Source of the DNA: Leptospira noguchii serovar Panama str. CZ214
GTDB lineage: Bacteria; Spirochaetota; Leptospiria; Leptospirales; Leptospiraceae
Direction: 5' to 3'
DNA length: 54,466 nt
Assembly (NCBI RefSeq): GCF_000306255.2
Contig: NZ_AKWY02000007.1
Coordinates: forward strand, 1 to 54,466
Under the pieces are notes generated by a model that was not told where the DNA came from, did not search any database, and was given only the letters and a program-made list of their open reading frames with translations. Position numbers and translations under genes: made by a program. Positions 1-13,587 of this stretch are shown here, one piece after another (position 1 is the first letter of the stretch; the number at the start of each line of letters is the position of its first letter).

Positions 1-129
1 CATTAGATGTTTTAGAAAAGACTTTAAACATCTCGTTTTTGTTTTAGCCGCAGGGCTTTGGAACCTTCATTTATTTTTTAATAAACGTTTTAATTACTAA
101 TTTTTCAACAACTCTAATGTAATTTTGTT
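1..129. other. Window edge, non-coding, with a repeat A remnant
   Basis: AT-rich sequence downstream of prmC. Positions about 99-118 hold one end of the ~100-bp repeat A (TTTTTCAACAACTCTAATG). The other end of that copy is not recognisable. No coding sequence seen. Confidence 0.6.
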
Positions 130-990
130 TTATCTTGTTAAAATTATAAACCGTTCTTTTCCAGAAAGATCCTTCTCAATCTTTCCATCTTTCCAACCTT
201 TGGCAATTGAATCCGAAAGAATAGTTTCAGATAAAGAAGGAAGGGTTTCCATATAAAGTTTTCCGCCTTCGATCAATCGTTCTTGTGCCTGTGTGATCAA
301 ATCGGATAAAAAGTGTTTCGGGTTTTCTAAAAATAAAGCGAGATGAGGTTCATAATCCACTACGTCTTTCATCATTTCTGTTTTATCCGTAATAGGAATA
401 TAAGGCGGATTGGTAACGATCAAATTAAATTTGGATTCTTTGGGAATTGAAAGAAACAAATCACTTTCTAAAAATTGAATGTGTTGTTCCTCTCCCAGAA
501 TTTGAATAACGTTCTTTTTGGAAACTTCTAATGCTTCTTTTGAGATGTCGCTTAATGTTATATTCCAGTTTTGGCGAGCGAGTTTCAAACTGATGCCGAT
601 ACAACCGCTTCCAGTACAAAGATCTAATACGTTTTGTTCGTCTATATTTCCTTTAAAATCAGATAGGACTTTTTCGACAAGTTCTTCTGTTTCGGGTCTT
701 GGTATTAAGACGTTTTCATTTACAAAAAACACAGAATTGTAAAACGCCTTTCGGTTTGTGATGTAAGCAGTGGGTTTGTTTTTGGATCTTTCTAAAATCC
801 TTTCTCTATATGCATTTTTTTCCGTTTCGTTAAGAAGTTTTTCAAAGTTTACATAAAGTTTTACTCTTTGGAGATTGAGAAGATCAGCTAAGAGAATTTC
901 TGCATCTAAACGTGCACTTGGAATTTCTTTCTTTTTTAAGAATTCTTCCGATTTTTTTAAAAGAGTGAGAATTGAATCTGGATGTTGCAT
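130..990 (-). CDS. prmC: Peptide chain release factor N5-glutamine methyltransferase PrmC (HemK)
   Basis: Predicted to methylate the GGQ glutamine of class I release factors RF1/RF2 in the cytoplasm, using S-adenosylmethionine. The 286-residue protein has the family length. An N-terminal helical substrate-binding part is followed by a Rossmann methyltransferase fold. The IPRPETE motif is at about residues 96-102, the SAM loop DLCTGSGCIG at 123-132 and the diagnostic NPPY motif at 194-197, which binds the glutamine amide. The ATG at 990 is used as the start. In many bacteria this gene follows prfA, but the sequence upstream here (positions above 990) is a ~700-bp non-coding spacer, so no such partner is visible. 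Confidence 0.95.
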   Translation of the reverse strand: MQHPDSILTLLKKSEEFLKKKEIPSARLDAEILLADLLNLQRVKLYVNFEKLLNETEKNAYRERILERSKNKPTAYITNRKAFYNSVFFVNENVLIPRPETEELVEKVLSDFKGNIDEQNVLDLCTGSGCIGISLKLARQNWNITLSDISKEALEVSKKNVIQILGEEQHIQFLESDLFLSIPKESKFNLIVTNPPYIPITDKTEMMKDVVDYEPHLALFLENPKHFLSDLITQAQERLIEGGKLYMETLPSLSETILSDSIAKGWKDGKIEKDLSGKERFIILTR

Positions 991-1085
991 CTATAGTTCG
1001 GTGCGAATGATTATTAATGCCAGTTTCAGCGTTTTTGCTACAGTGGATTTCATTTTTTCAAGTTTAATTTCGAATTTTTGTAAAA

Positions 1086-1100
1086 TGTGGGAACTACTAC
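1086..1100 (+). repeat. Repeat E motif (TGTGGGAACTACTAC)
   Basis: A 15-bp motif whose reverse complement GTAGTAGTTCCCACA recurs in intergenic DNA throughout the window, for example at 1310-1322, 27243-27257, 27316-27330 and 52306-52320. Its role is unknown. Confidence 0.7.
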
Positions 1101-1231
1101 GTTTTTGTTTTTAGAAACTTAAATCTAGGTTCTATTCTTGTAAGTGCAAATTGTAGGAACTCCTGTTTTTTTACAAAGAATTTTGATTATGCTACTTCGT
1201 TCGACGCATGAAAACGGTACTAAAAATAAAT

Positions 1232-1326
1232 ATGAGTTTGGTGTAAGAAAATAAGAAAGAATTTTTTAAAAGTATGAGTTTGGAATTTGTTCGTAAAATT
1301 GTGATTTGTGGTAGTTCCCACATTTT
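1232..1326 (+). repeat. Repeat G, copy 1
   Basis: Starts at GAGTTTGGTGTAAGAAAA and ends in a repeat E motif. The same order of blocks (GAGTTTGGTGTAAG, GAATTTTCTAAAA-like, TTGTNNGTAAAAT, TTGATTTGCAGTAGTTC-like) is found at about 36195-36297. This shows a unit of ~100 bp that carries motif E at one end. Confidence 0.6.
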
Positions 1327-1686
1327 AGAAATAGATCTGCAAAGGCAGATTCCAGTAAAATGAATTAAGGTCTCTTGCGTTGATATCACGTTAGATTCCT
1401 TCAATTTGTGGACCAATCGTTGCTTAAAAGTTAAATTTTCGGCCGACCTATTATACAATTCTCAGTGGGTAAACTTGAAAATTTAACAAGTAGAACTTTT
1501 AACCTTGTGTGAATTCGATAACCAATGAGCTGAGTTCAGGAAATAACATTAAGCTTTTTTGTTCGCCAATAAAATAATTTTCTCTACGAATTCACATCTG
1601 TCCAAGTAAGATTTTACGATTCAAAAAAATTAAAATTTTAGAATATAAAAATAAACGAATAAACTGATTTTAATTTTTAAATTGAA

Positions 1687-1760
<74 letters not shown>

Positions 1761-1762
1761 TT

Positions 1763-2427
1763 TTAAGAATTCGGTTTCCGTTTTTGTGCGACGATTCTCT
1801 GGAAGTCCGCAATATTGTGTATAACAATTTTGTCTTCGTAGAGTTCGATTTTCCCACTTTTGGAAAGAGTATTTAGAACCTTTTGAACTTCGCCTACCGG
1901 TTGAGCGCACCATTCCGCTACGTCGTGTTGAGAGACGTTTAATACGATTTCTTTAAAATCACTATGAGCGTGCATCTTTTCGTAGAGCATTAAAAAAACG
2001 TCCGCAACTTTACCTTGAATATCATCCATTAAAAGGATTAAAAGTCTTCTTTTAGCGTCGTTAATTCTAACGGAAAAAATTGTGAGAATTTTAAGCGCCA
2101 ACATAGGATTTTTAGTCATCAAAAGTTCAAAATTCGCTCGGTTGAAATTCAACACCTTTACTTCTGAAATTGCGATCGCGGTTGCGGATCTAGGTTGTTC
2201 TTCTAAAATTGCCATCTCTCCGAACACGTCCCCTTGTTCGAGAATATCGAGCGTTTTGATTAAGTAGTCTTCTTTTTTTGTAGGATTAGGAACCGTTTTT
2301 ACGATTTTTACCTTTCCAGATTGAATTAGAAAAAAATTATTTCCAGGTTCGTTTTCACAAAATATGATCTGATTCGGTTCATACGTCTGACCGAATTTAG
2401 AAAACATGGATTCGAGCATCATATCCA

Positions 2428-2428
<1 letters not shown>
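1763..2428 (-). CDS. Crp/Fnr-family transcriptional regulator
   Basis: A 221-residue predicted cytoplasmic DNA-binding regulator. The N-terminal half is a cyclic-nucleotide-binding β-roll. The phosphate-binding cassette reads [16 protein letters not shown] at about residues 69-84, with the GE...PRSA residues needed for cNMP contact. A long helix follows (about 115-150), then a winged-helix DNA-binding part (about 160-215, [22 protein letters not shown]). This resembles the CRP recognition region, although the usual ARETVSR signature is replaced. Its ATG overlaps the stop of the cNMP/TPR gene by one base (TAATG), so the two are translationally coupled. The effector could be cAMP or another ligand; the sequence does not decide. 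Confidence 0.85.
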
Positions 2429-3483
<1,055 letters not shown>

Positions 3484-3493
3484 ATGAATTTAC

Positions 3494-4744
<1,251 letters not shown>

Positions 4745-4761
4745 ATTTTTAATATTTGATT

Positions 4762-5427
4762 TTAGCGAATTTGTAGATTCGGATCGATTGCAGAACTTCC
4801 ATGATTAAGTTGAAAGTAAAGCCCTTTGCCGGACTCCAAGGAACCTAATATCTTAGAAGGACCTACGGTTTCACCTTCATTTACGGAGACTGTTTTTAAA
4901 TTGGCGTATACGGTAGAATAACCATTCTTATGTTCTAATATTACGTATTTTTTATATCCTTCCATTTCGTCTACGACCAATACTTTACCGAGAGAAGCAG
5001 GGCGTACTTCTGCGTGTCTTGTAGCTTTAAACAAGATTCCTTTGTGAGGAGCAAAACTCAGTTTGTTAAAATGATTCTGTATGGGAGTTCTATTTTTTAG
5101 TGGAAATTTAAGATTTGGTTTTGTAGATTCTACAGATTCACTTTTTACGAGGTTTGATTTCGTATTTTTGGAAACGATCTTTTGGTTTTCTATGTTTGCA
5201 GGTTTTTGAATTTTTAAAACTTCTCCGGGTAATATGGGATCCGTTTCTTTTTTGCCGTTCCATTCCATAATGTTATGATAATTGACTTTGAATTTTTTTC
5301 CCAAAGAAAAATACGTATCTCCCTTTTGGACGGTATAAAAGGAAAGATTCTGTGATCCTGCGGCAAAGATCTTAGGAAGAACCAAAAAAAACATCCAGAT
5401 TCCCAAGTTTGAAAAAACGCGGCTCAT
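4762..5427 (-). CDS. Exported LysM protein with degenerate M23 (LytM) domain
   Basis: Starting at the ATG at 5427, the protein begins with a signal peptide ([19 protein letters not shown]). A longer TTG start at 5454 is also open; neither has a convincing Shine-Dalgarno sequence. One LysM domain follows ([16 protein letters not shown] to LPGEVLKIQ). The C-terminal ~90 residues align by pattern with M23/LytM peptidases ([38 protein letters not shown]). The metal-ligand His of the YAHL motif is Asn (YANL), and the HLHFE motif is replaced by LYFQLN. It is therefore probably not an active endopeptidase; NlpD/EnvC-like activators of amidases are the closest known parallel. It is followed by the amidohydrolase after 17 bp. 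Confidence 0.8.
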   Translation of the reverse strand: MSRVFSNLGIWMFFLVLPKIFAAGSQNLSFYTVQKGDTYFSLGKKFKVNYHNIMEWNGKKETDPILPGEVLKIQKPANIENQKIVSKNTKSNLVKSESVESTKPNLKFPLKNRTPIQNHFNKLSFAPHKGILFKATRHAEVRPASLGKVLVVDEMEGYKKYVILEHKNGYSTVYANLKTVSVNEGETVGPSKILGSLESGKGLYFQLNHGSSAIDPNLQIR

Positions 5428-5520
5428 CTCTTTCAATATCGGCAGAAAACCCAAAAACAGGAAGTTAAGAACCTTCGGAAAATAAAAAAAGGAAAGTAGT
5501 TTCGAAAATGTACAAAATAA

Positions 5521-5543
5521 AAAAGAGCCTTTCGGCTCTTTTT
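5521..5543 (-). terminator. Rho-independent terminator after fusA
   Basis: AAAAGAGCC (5521-5529), loop TTTC, GGCTCTTTT (5534-5542) form a perfect 9-bp hairpin flanked by A and T runs, so it can act in both directions. It lies ~75 bp beyond the fusA stop and separates fusA from the downstream minus-strand genes. Confidence 0.9.
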
Positions 5544-5617
5544 AAAGGGAAGAATTTTAGATTCTTTTGAGTGATTTGATTTTAAAAATCATCTCAAAAA
5601 ATCTTCGAAGTAATAGA

Positions 5618-7738
<2,121 letters not shown>

Positions 7739-7800
7739 GGCATCCTCTTATAAAAGATTGCAAATATCTCCGGTAAAAACACCGGTAGGGAGCTTGGAGA

Positions 7801-7832
<32 letters not shown>

Positions 7833-8022
7833 GGCGAATTTGTAAATCTAAATCGAAGTCAGTAGGTTTCTTTGTATTTTTCATTTGCCCGCGGACGGTT
7901 TTACAAAACGATGATCTTTTGGTATCTCAGACAAACTGGGGCTTTTCCAAAGTAAAGTTCGTCTTTTTAGTATTAGATTCTGGATTTTAAAATCCGAGTT
8001 GGAGATTGATTCTTAAATCGAT

Positions 8023-9642
8023 ATGCAGCCGCTCAAACTTATCAAACGAAACGTAAATAGAATTGCGAAAGCGTTTCTTTTATTATCTGTAGCCAGAACT
8101 CTTTGCCTTGGTTTTACGATTACCATTTTGATCGGTTCCTTCGGAATTTATATTTCGGAATCGGGTCGCCTAAGTTATACGGTTTCCTTATACCTCGCCA
8201 CTTCTTCGATTTGTGTCACTGGACTTTCTCCCGTTTTGTTATCGGAACTGCAACGTTCTACTCAGTTGATCATGATGTTTCTGATTCAGATTGGAGGTTT
8301 AGGAATCATTACGTTTACGGTTTTGATTGGAGTTTTAGTCGTTCGGGGTTTATCTAGAAGTACTCGTCTTGCTTCCTTTGTCTACGAAGCGACCGATGCT
8401 CATCTCGCCAAAAGAATGAGAGACAAAAAATCAGCGCAACCATCCGCAGTGATTTCTCCAGGACAGAAAAAAACCGAAGCTGAAGCTTCTTACGTAAGAA
8501 GAATGTTGATCTCACTTTTTAATATTACTCTTTCGATCGAAGCGGTGGGCGCGGCTCTTCTTTTTTTTTGTATGCCGGAAACCGATCGTCTTCCAGGAAC
8601 TCCAAATCGTTTTTTTCTAAGCGTATTTACTTCTATCTCTGCCTTTAATAACGCGGGGTTTTCTATTGTAGACGATTTGAGTTTTTTATCTAAAGATCCT
8701 TTATGCTTGTTGATCGTTCAGTTTTTGATCGTGATGGGTGGAATCGGATTTCCAGTAATTATATTTATAGAAAAGTCAATTTTAGAAATCATGCAAAAGT
8801 TTATGGGAAAGGTAGAAGCTGTAACCGAAACTTTTATGATGAGAAGAACGGTTCTATTAGGAGAAGATCCTCCTGCCTGGTATATTTTCGTAATTGCAAC
8901 TTCGGTTCGATTAGAAGAGCGATTGGAAGTGTATCGGAAAGAATTGTTCGGAGATGCAAATAGAATGCAAATGGCGATTATCGTTTTGGGTTCTTTGATT
9001 CTGATTCACATAGGGGGAATTGCGGTTCTTCTTATAGAATATAACAACGTTGAAACGATTGGCAAAATGGGTTTTACGGAAAAGTTGTTTAATTCTTTTT
9101 TTCTTTCCGTTTCTTCTAGGACTGCAGGTTTTAACACTTTCGATATTACTGAAATAGAAAGTGCAACTTACGTTCTTCTTTGTGCTTTGATGTTTATCGG
9201 TGGCGGTCCGCAAGGAGCCGCTGGTGGTATTAAGATCACTACATTCTTTATATTGATTTTATATTTAAAAAACGTAATTCGTCCGCAAGCACGGGTTCAA
9301 GCTTGGGGAGAAGACGTTTCTAAAAATTCGGTTGCGATCTCTACTCGGATCTACTTTCTTGCGACGATTTCTCTGGTCGTTTTTATGTTTTTAATCACTC
9401 TCGCAAACGGAAATAAACACGGGATCGAGACAATATTTTTTGAAGTGATGTCCGCTTTTGGGACCGTAGGTTTAAGTTTAGGAATGACGGCATATACAAA
9501 TGATATAGAAAAGTTTCTTTATATTACTTTAATGTTTATGGGAAGAGTTGGAACCTTTACGCTTTTGATTGCGTTTACGGGTCATTCTGGTTTAGGAGAT
9601 CTTGGAGGTAAGGACGACGGTTTGAAAATTCAAGTAGGTTGA
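8023..9642 (+). CDS. TrkH/KtrB-type potassium transporter subunit (orphan)
   Basis: A 539-residue inner-membrane protein of the Trk/Ktr/HKT superfamily. All four selectivity-filter loops can be read: [27 protein letters not shown] and SAFGTVGLS, each with the central glycine that lines the K+ pore. Two long hydrophilic stretches stand out. The first (about residues 115-160, [20 protein letters not shown]) follows the first M1-P-M2 unit. The second (about 265-310, [13 protein letters not shown] to YRKELFGD) lies in mid-protein. No KtrA/TrkA partner is adjacent; a KtrA homologue lies at 48718-49428 next to a different KtrB. The gene is divergent from fusA, 285 bp away. Confidence 0.88.
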   Translation: MQPLKLIKRNVNRIAKAFLLLSVARTLCLGFTITILIGSFGIYISESGRLSYTVSLYLATSSICVTGLSPVLLSELQRSTQLIMMFLIQIGGLGIITFTVLIGVLVVRGLSRSTRLASFVYEATDAHLAKRMRDKKSAQPSAVISPGQKKTEAEASYVRRMLISLFNITLSIEAVGAALLFFCMPETDRLPGTPNRFFLSVFTSISAFNNAGFSIVDDLSFLSKDPLCLLIVQFLIVMGGIGFPVIIFIEKSILEIMQKFMGKVEAVTETFMMRRTVLLGEDPPAWYIFVIATSVRLEERLEVYRKELFGDANRMQMAIIVLGSLILIHIGGIAVLLIEYNNVETIGKMGFTEKLFNSFFLSVSSRTAGFNTFDITEIESATYVLLCALMFIGGGPQGAAGGIKITTFFILILYLKNVIRPQARVQAWGEDVSKNSVAISTRIYFLATISLVVFMFLITLANGNKHGIETIFFEVMSAFGTVGLSLGMTAYTNDIEKFLYITLMFMGRVGTFTLLIAFTGHSGLGDLGGKDDGLKIQVG

Positions 9643-9800
9643 TTTACCTTGAATGTATTTTTAGAATCGGACTTAGGAGTAAAATTAAATTTTTTTTCGC
9701 TTTCTATTTAGGGTTAGAAAGTTGTATTAAAATTTTAGAATCTAATCATCTTTAAAGTTGTGCAGAGTTCTCATAGATTAAAGTTATAATTTTTTACATT

Positions 9801-9895
9801 AGAGTTGTTAAAAAATTTCATAGTGGCGATTAACTGTTTCAGTTGACCGTTTCCGTAAAACAAGAATAGATAGAGAATTAATTTTTCAACAACTT
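9801..9895 (+). repeat. Repeat A (~100-bp inverted-repeat element), copy 1
   Basis: Begins TAGAGTTGTTAAAAAATTTC and ends ATTTTTCAACAACTTTA. The termini are inverted repeats of each other. The middle carries ATAGTGGCGATTAA and CAGTTGACCGTTTCCGTAAA, shared with the other copies. Confidence 0.8.
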
Positions 9896-9986
9896 TATTA
9901 TTTTGTTACTATAGGTTTTGTAAAAGCTCTTACATTTTAGGAATAGATTTCTAATTTAACTTTCTTACGCCGAACTTACTTCATTA

Positions 9987-10055
9987 TGGGAATCTATAAA
10001 ATGAATTTTAAATTAAGGGTAATCGCAAAGCAGTGATTTGATGCAGAAATTAAAA
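9987..10055 (+). repeat. Repeat D, partial copy
   Basis: Matches the left part of the 28597-28705 copy: GGGAATCTATAAAATGAATT, then AATCGCAAAGCAGTGATTTGATG. The AATCGC..GTGATT core can form a hairpin. The right end is missing. Confidence 0.6.
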
Positions 10056-10109
10056 TAATAACGTTGAATCGAATTTGTGGGAAATGTTACGCAGATTTTC
10101 TTTAAGTTT

Positions 10110-10463
10110 TTATTTAGAGAATATGGAACAAAAATATTCGGGAGATTTATTGTAAAGTTTGTATAATCTGACAAAATCTTCCATAAACAATTTTTTTTCA
10201 CCAGATTCAATTTTTGAAATATAACTTTGATATTTTCCTAATGACTTAGCTACTTGAGCTTGAGTAAGATTTGCTTCAATTCGTGCTGTTGTAAGTCGAT
10301 TAAAAAAGGACTTCCATTCTTCTTCAGATATTTTTCTCGATATACTTATTTCTTTTTGTTCGGAAGGTTTTAGAGATTTAATTTCGAGTTCTTTAATTAA
10401 GAAAAGATTTTTTAAAAACTTTTTCTTAGTTAAATTAGAATCTTTAAAGAACATCAAACCCAC
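10110..10463 (-). CDS. XRE-family helix-turn-helix protein
   Basis: A 117-residue protein from a GTG at 10463; an ATG three codons in (10454) is an alternative. The C-terminal ~65 residues are a Cro/C1-type HTH (LTTARIEANLTQAQVAKSLG, YQSYISKIESGEKKLFMEDF). The N-terminal ~50 residues are Lys-rich with no recognised fold. It is probably a DNA-binding regulator. It is divergent from a second XRE gene, with only 47 bp between the two starts, an arrangement that often means mutual or autoregulation. No toxin or phage gene is next to it. Confidence 0.75.
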   Translation of the reverse strand: MGLMFFKDSNLTKKKFLKNLFLIKELEIKSLKPSEQKEISISRKISEEEWKSFFNRLTTARIEANLTQAQVAKSLGKYQSYISKIESGEKKLFMEDFVRLYKLYNKSPEYFCSIFSK

Positions 10464-10510
10464 GATATATCACGTTTACTTTTTGTCAACTATGCCGCAA
10501 GATACCGTGT
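10464..10510. promoter_or_regulatory. Divergent promoter/operator region of two XRE genes
   Basis: The 47-bp intergenic region must hold both start regions. It includes the 8-bp perfect palindrome GATATATC at 10464-10471, followed by TTTACTTTTTGTCAACTATG. The palindrome is a plausible repressor site, but this is inference from position only. Confidence 0.4.
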
Positions 10511-10729
10511 GTGGAATTAGAAGAATTTTTAAAGAAAACTGGGAGAAATATCCAAAAATTGCGGAAGGAAAAGGGATTTACTCAAGAAAATATGGATGAA
10601 GGAGATTATGCTATTCCAGTGCGAACTTTACAAGACATTGAAGCTGGAAGGACTAATTTTACGGCTAGTTCTATTTTTAAAATTTCCAAACGATTAAAAG
10701 TAAAACTTAAGGATCTATTAGATGTTTAA
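10511..10729 (+). CDS. Small XRE-family helix-turn-helix regulator
   Basis: A 72-residue protein starting at GTG (10511), consisting almost entirely of one Cro/C1-type HTH domain: NIQKLRKEKGFTQENM, then IPVRTLQDIEAGRTNFTASS and a last helix IFKISKRLKVKLKDLLDV. It is a predicted DNA-binding protein, probably dimeric. It is head-to-head with the XRE gene at 10110-10463. No convincing Shine-Dalgarno sequence is seen, so the exact start is uncertain. Confidence 0.75.
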   Translation: MELEEFLKKTGRNIQKLRKEKGFTQENMDEGDYAIPVRTLQDIEAGRTNFTASSIFKISKRLKVKLKDLLDV

Positions 10730-10979
10730 AATCCAAAGTAGTTTTTTATTTATTCACTGTCGGCGAATTTTTTATTTGAAATGAGCCGGTTTTTATATTA
10801 TAAAGTATTAATATTTTATAAGCTAGATTAAGCTTTTATTGTTTTTGTTAGGAAATTTTTGTAGTCGTTTCCGTATTTTTCATTTTTTAAAATGAGTTTA
10901 TCGCTTACTTTTTTAGGCTGAATCAAATTTAGAATTTCTTTTAAAATCTTAAAAGTACCAACAATTCTATTTTAAAAAT

Positions 10980-11129
10980 TTATAATGAAATGTCGAAGTT
11001 TCCACAAACTACGTTAGGTTCGGACGTTTGTGAATTTTTCTCTAATTCTTTCATCGTAAGATATTTGTATTTCGGGACGGACTCTAAAAATCTATTATGT
11101 GGCAATTGTTTATTACTCGTCTCTATCAA
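10980..11129 (-). pseudogene. Possible gene remnant, unidentified
   Basis: An open minus-strand frame of 49 codons ending in TAA at 10982-10980. It encodes a protein-like sequence (ESVPKYKYLTMKELEKNSQT, NVVCGNFDISL). The only possible start, a TTG at 11129, lies within a common repeat block (TCTCTATCAAATTGAG) and has no Shine-Dalgarno sequence. This looks like the C-terminal end of a gene cut off by repeat DNA. It may also be chance. Confidence 0.3.
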
Positions 11130-11140
11130 ATTGAGCTAAA

Positions 11141-11410
11141 TGTTTATCACAAAGCGCTGCTTAACGTAAGTTCTGTATAATTCGATACGAAAACGATTGA
11201 AGCGTAGGGAACTTAGCAGAACGCTCTGGAAACTCAATGTATCACTTCTTATGGGTCGCTCTGTAGGGTACTAGACAGATCGTGTTCTATAATAAATTGA
11301 AACTATAAACGAAATATTGTATAACATTTCTTTTATGCAATTTATTGGTTGGAGCTGAAAGCGCGGTCCGGCAAAGTTAGATTCGCCCAAATTTTATTAC
11401 ACAGAATTTA
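11141..11410 (+). repeat. Repeat C (long element), copy 1
   Basis: Contains GAAAACGATTGAAGCGTAGG, CTTAGCAGAACGCTC, ATGCAATTTATTGGTTGGAG and CTGAAAGCGCGGTCCGGC in this order, as in the copies at 36455-36712 and 33130-33330. The terminal hairpin after GGTCCGG is broken here (TCCGGCAAAGTTAGA). Confidence 0.75.
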
Positions 11411-11413
11411 CAT

Positions 11414-11516
11414 TAGAGTCATCGAAAAATTCCATAGTGGCGTCTAAAAAAACTGTTTCAATCGACCGTTTCTATAAAACAAAAACCGATGTTGAATTCA
11501 TTTTTCAACAACCTAT
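11414..11516 (+). repeat. Repeat A, copy 2
   Basis: TAGAGTCATCGAAAAATTCC at the left end and TTTTTCAACAACCTA at the right end. The core is CTGTTTCAATCGACCGTTTC. Confidence 0.75.
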
Positions 11517-11559
11517 TATTGGAAGTGTAAACGATTGGATTGGTATTTTATAATTTTTA

Positions 11560-11829
11560 TTATTCGTTAATATGATTTTCCCACTTTTCCCAAAGATTAG
11601 ATTCTTTCCATATGTCCACGATTTCCCTGATGCCATCTTTGCCCGGTTCGTTATTCTTTATACTCTGAAGACGTTTATGAATCCATTGCAAAGATTCCTG
11701 ATCGACCGTAAAATTTTTAATATGTTTTAATCCTTCAATATTGAGCGCTCCGCGATCTTTAAATTCAAAATAGAATTCGGAAAGCGTTATTACGGTATTG
11801 TAGTAAGAAATCGATTTCATCAATATCAT
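11560..11829 (-). CDS. Hypothetical protein (89 aa)
   Basis: A small cytoplasmic protein, probably α/β, with no recognised family. The ATG at 11829 is preceded by AAGGAGAGTTATTAGGGA, which holds a good Shine-Dalgarno sequence 12 bases upstream and supports real translation. The sequence has a regular, charged composition (QESLQWIHKRLQSIKNNEPG, IREIVDIWKESNLWEKWENH). It stands alone between repeat-rich spacers. It could be an immunity-like or DUF protein, but nothing in the sequence proves this. Confidence 0.6.
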   Translation of the reverse strand: MILMKSISYYNTVITLSEFYFEFKDRGALNIEGLKHIKNFTVDQESLQWIHKRLQSIKNNEPGKDGIREIVDIWKESNLWEKWENHINE

Positions 11830-12221
11830 TCCCTAATAACTCTCCTTGATTGATATACCCGAAAAATTTTCGCTTTGAATTACTTTTCATTTTTCTACTA
11901 TTTAAGAAGTCTATTCGATTTCGGTTACTTCATAAAAATTAAAATAATTTTTGGAAATTTCTGAATTTGGCTTTTTGAAACTTTATAAGGCAGTTTAAAA
12001 TTCTGGGATTCTTTGAAAGTGTCAGACTCATTTTCCTATTTTCTTTAAAATTTTACTGATCTCTATAAAATTAAATAACATGAATTTTTACCACAAAGCC
12101 CTGGTTGGGTGAAAATTCTGGATATTTTATTATATGTTCTAAGTTAGATAGGTGGGTTTAAGAAGTTTGAAGTTTAGATTTTCCTTGATGATTTGAGGGT
12201 TTCCAAAGAATGTAACCGAGT
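11830..12221. other. AT-rich spacer, no feature recognised
   Basis: About 390 bp between divergent genes. It must carry promoters for both, but no confident -35/-10 pair was picked out. A short GATCTCTATAAAATTAAATA block at about 12058-12078 belongs to the TCTCTATAAAATTGA-type scattered motifs. Confidence 0.5.
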
Positions 12222-13121
<900 letters not shown>

Positions 13122-13134
13122 AGGAACATGTTTC

Positions 13135-13155
13135 AAAAAACTTTCGAAGTTTTTT
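13135..13155 (+). terminator. Putative terminator after the UbiA-family gene
   Basis: AAAAAACTT, loop TCG, AAGTTTTTT: a perfect 9-bp stem 13 bp after the stop codon, with a T run on the 3' side. The stem is AT-rich and so weak. Confidence 0.6.
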
Positions 13156-13587
13156 CATTGAGTTTCAAACTATGATTTATTTTTCTAAAAGTAGTAGTTC
13201 CTACATTTATGAAAATTAATGTCTGATTTTATAATTTCTAAATTTGAAAATTCTCAAATTTATTTTTCGTAGTAAAACAAAAATTTTTAGAAAACGGATT
13301 CTTTCGTTCAATTTACTTTGATTAAAGTTTAATATTTTCATGTCAGTGATTTACTACTGAAGCACATGAAAATATTACTATGATAAGTTGTTCTAAAAGT
13401 TAGATTGTTGGATCTATTTTTAAAAAATAACAAATTTGTGTTAGACGTAATTTCTAAGGAATTCTGCATTTTTGTAAAATGGATGTTTATTTTTGGTAAT
13501 ATCTTCATGCTTACGAAGAATAGTAAGATAACGTGAATTACGCGAAAGGGATCGATGTGAGGTAAATAAATTGAAATTAAAGACTAA
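13156..13587. other. AT-rich spacer leading into repeat C
   Basis: No gene seen. One E-like motif (AGTAGTTCCTACAT, about 13192-13205). The last ~55 bp (from about 13530) are the left part of a repeat C copy that the insertion sequence has split. Confidence 0.55.
13530..13587 (+). repeat. Repeat C, copy 2, left part (split by the IS)
   Basis: ACGTGAATTACGCGAAAGGG, ATCGATGTGAGGTAAATAAA, TTGAAATTAAAGACTAA. This matches the intact order at 39841-39960 and the truncated copy at 18657-18715. It resumes at 14453 after the insertion sequence. Confidence 0.8.

Larger units (their letters stand above)
991..1686. other. Long non-coding spacer with short GTAGTTCCCACA-type repeats
   Basis: About 700 bp without a credible gene. 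It holds repeat E motifs in both orientations (1086-1100, about 1152-1165, 1310-1322) and one copy of the longer repeat G (about 1232-1326). Open frames across it encode the repeat motif itself (for example a KMWELPQ peptide at the motif), and were not accepted as genes. Confidence 0.6.
9643..10109. other. Non-coding spacer with repeat A and repeat D
   Basis: Holds repeat A at 9801-9895 and a partial repeat D at about 9987-10055, joined by CTTACGCCGAACTTACTT. No gene seen. Confidence 0.6.
10730..11559. other. Non-coding spacer with a possible gene remnant, repeat C and repeat A
   Basis: 830 bp. The minus-strand stretch 10980-11129 looks like a degraded coding end (separate entry). Repeat C fills about 11141-11410 and repeat A 11414-11516, directly abutting each other. 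No intact gene seen. Confidence 0.6.

Noticed and set aside
1192..1458. 88-codon minus-strand frame in the spacer before prmC
   Set aside because: It runs through repeats E and G (the KMWELPQ peptide is the motif itself), has no Shine-Dalgarno sequence, and no family pattern.
10110..10729. Toxin-antitoxin system
   Set aside because: Both genes are HTH-type; no toxin-like partner is adjacent.
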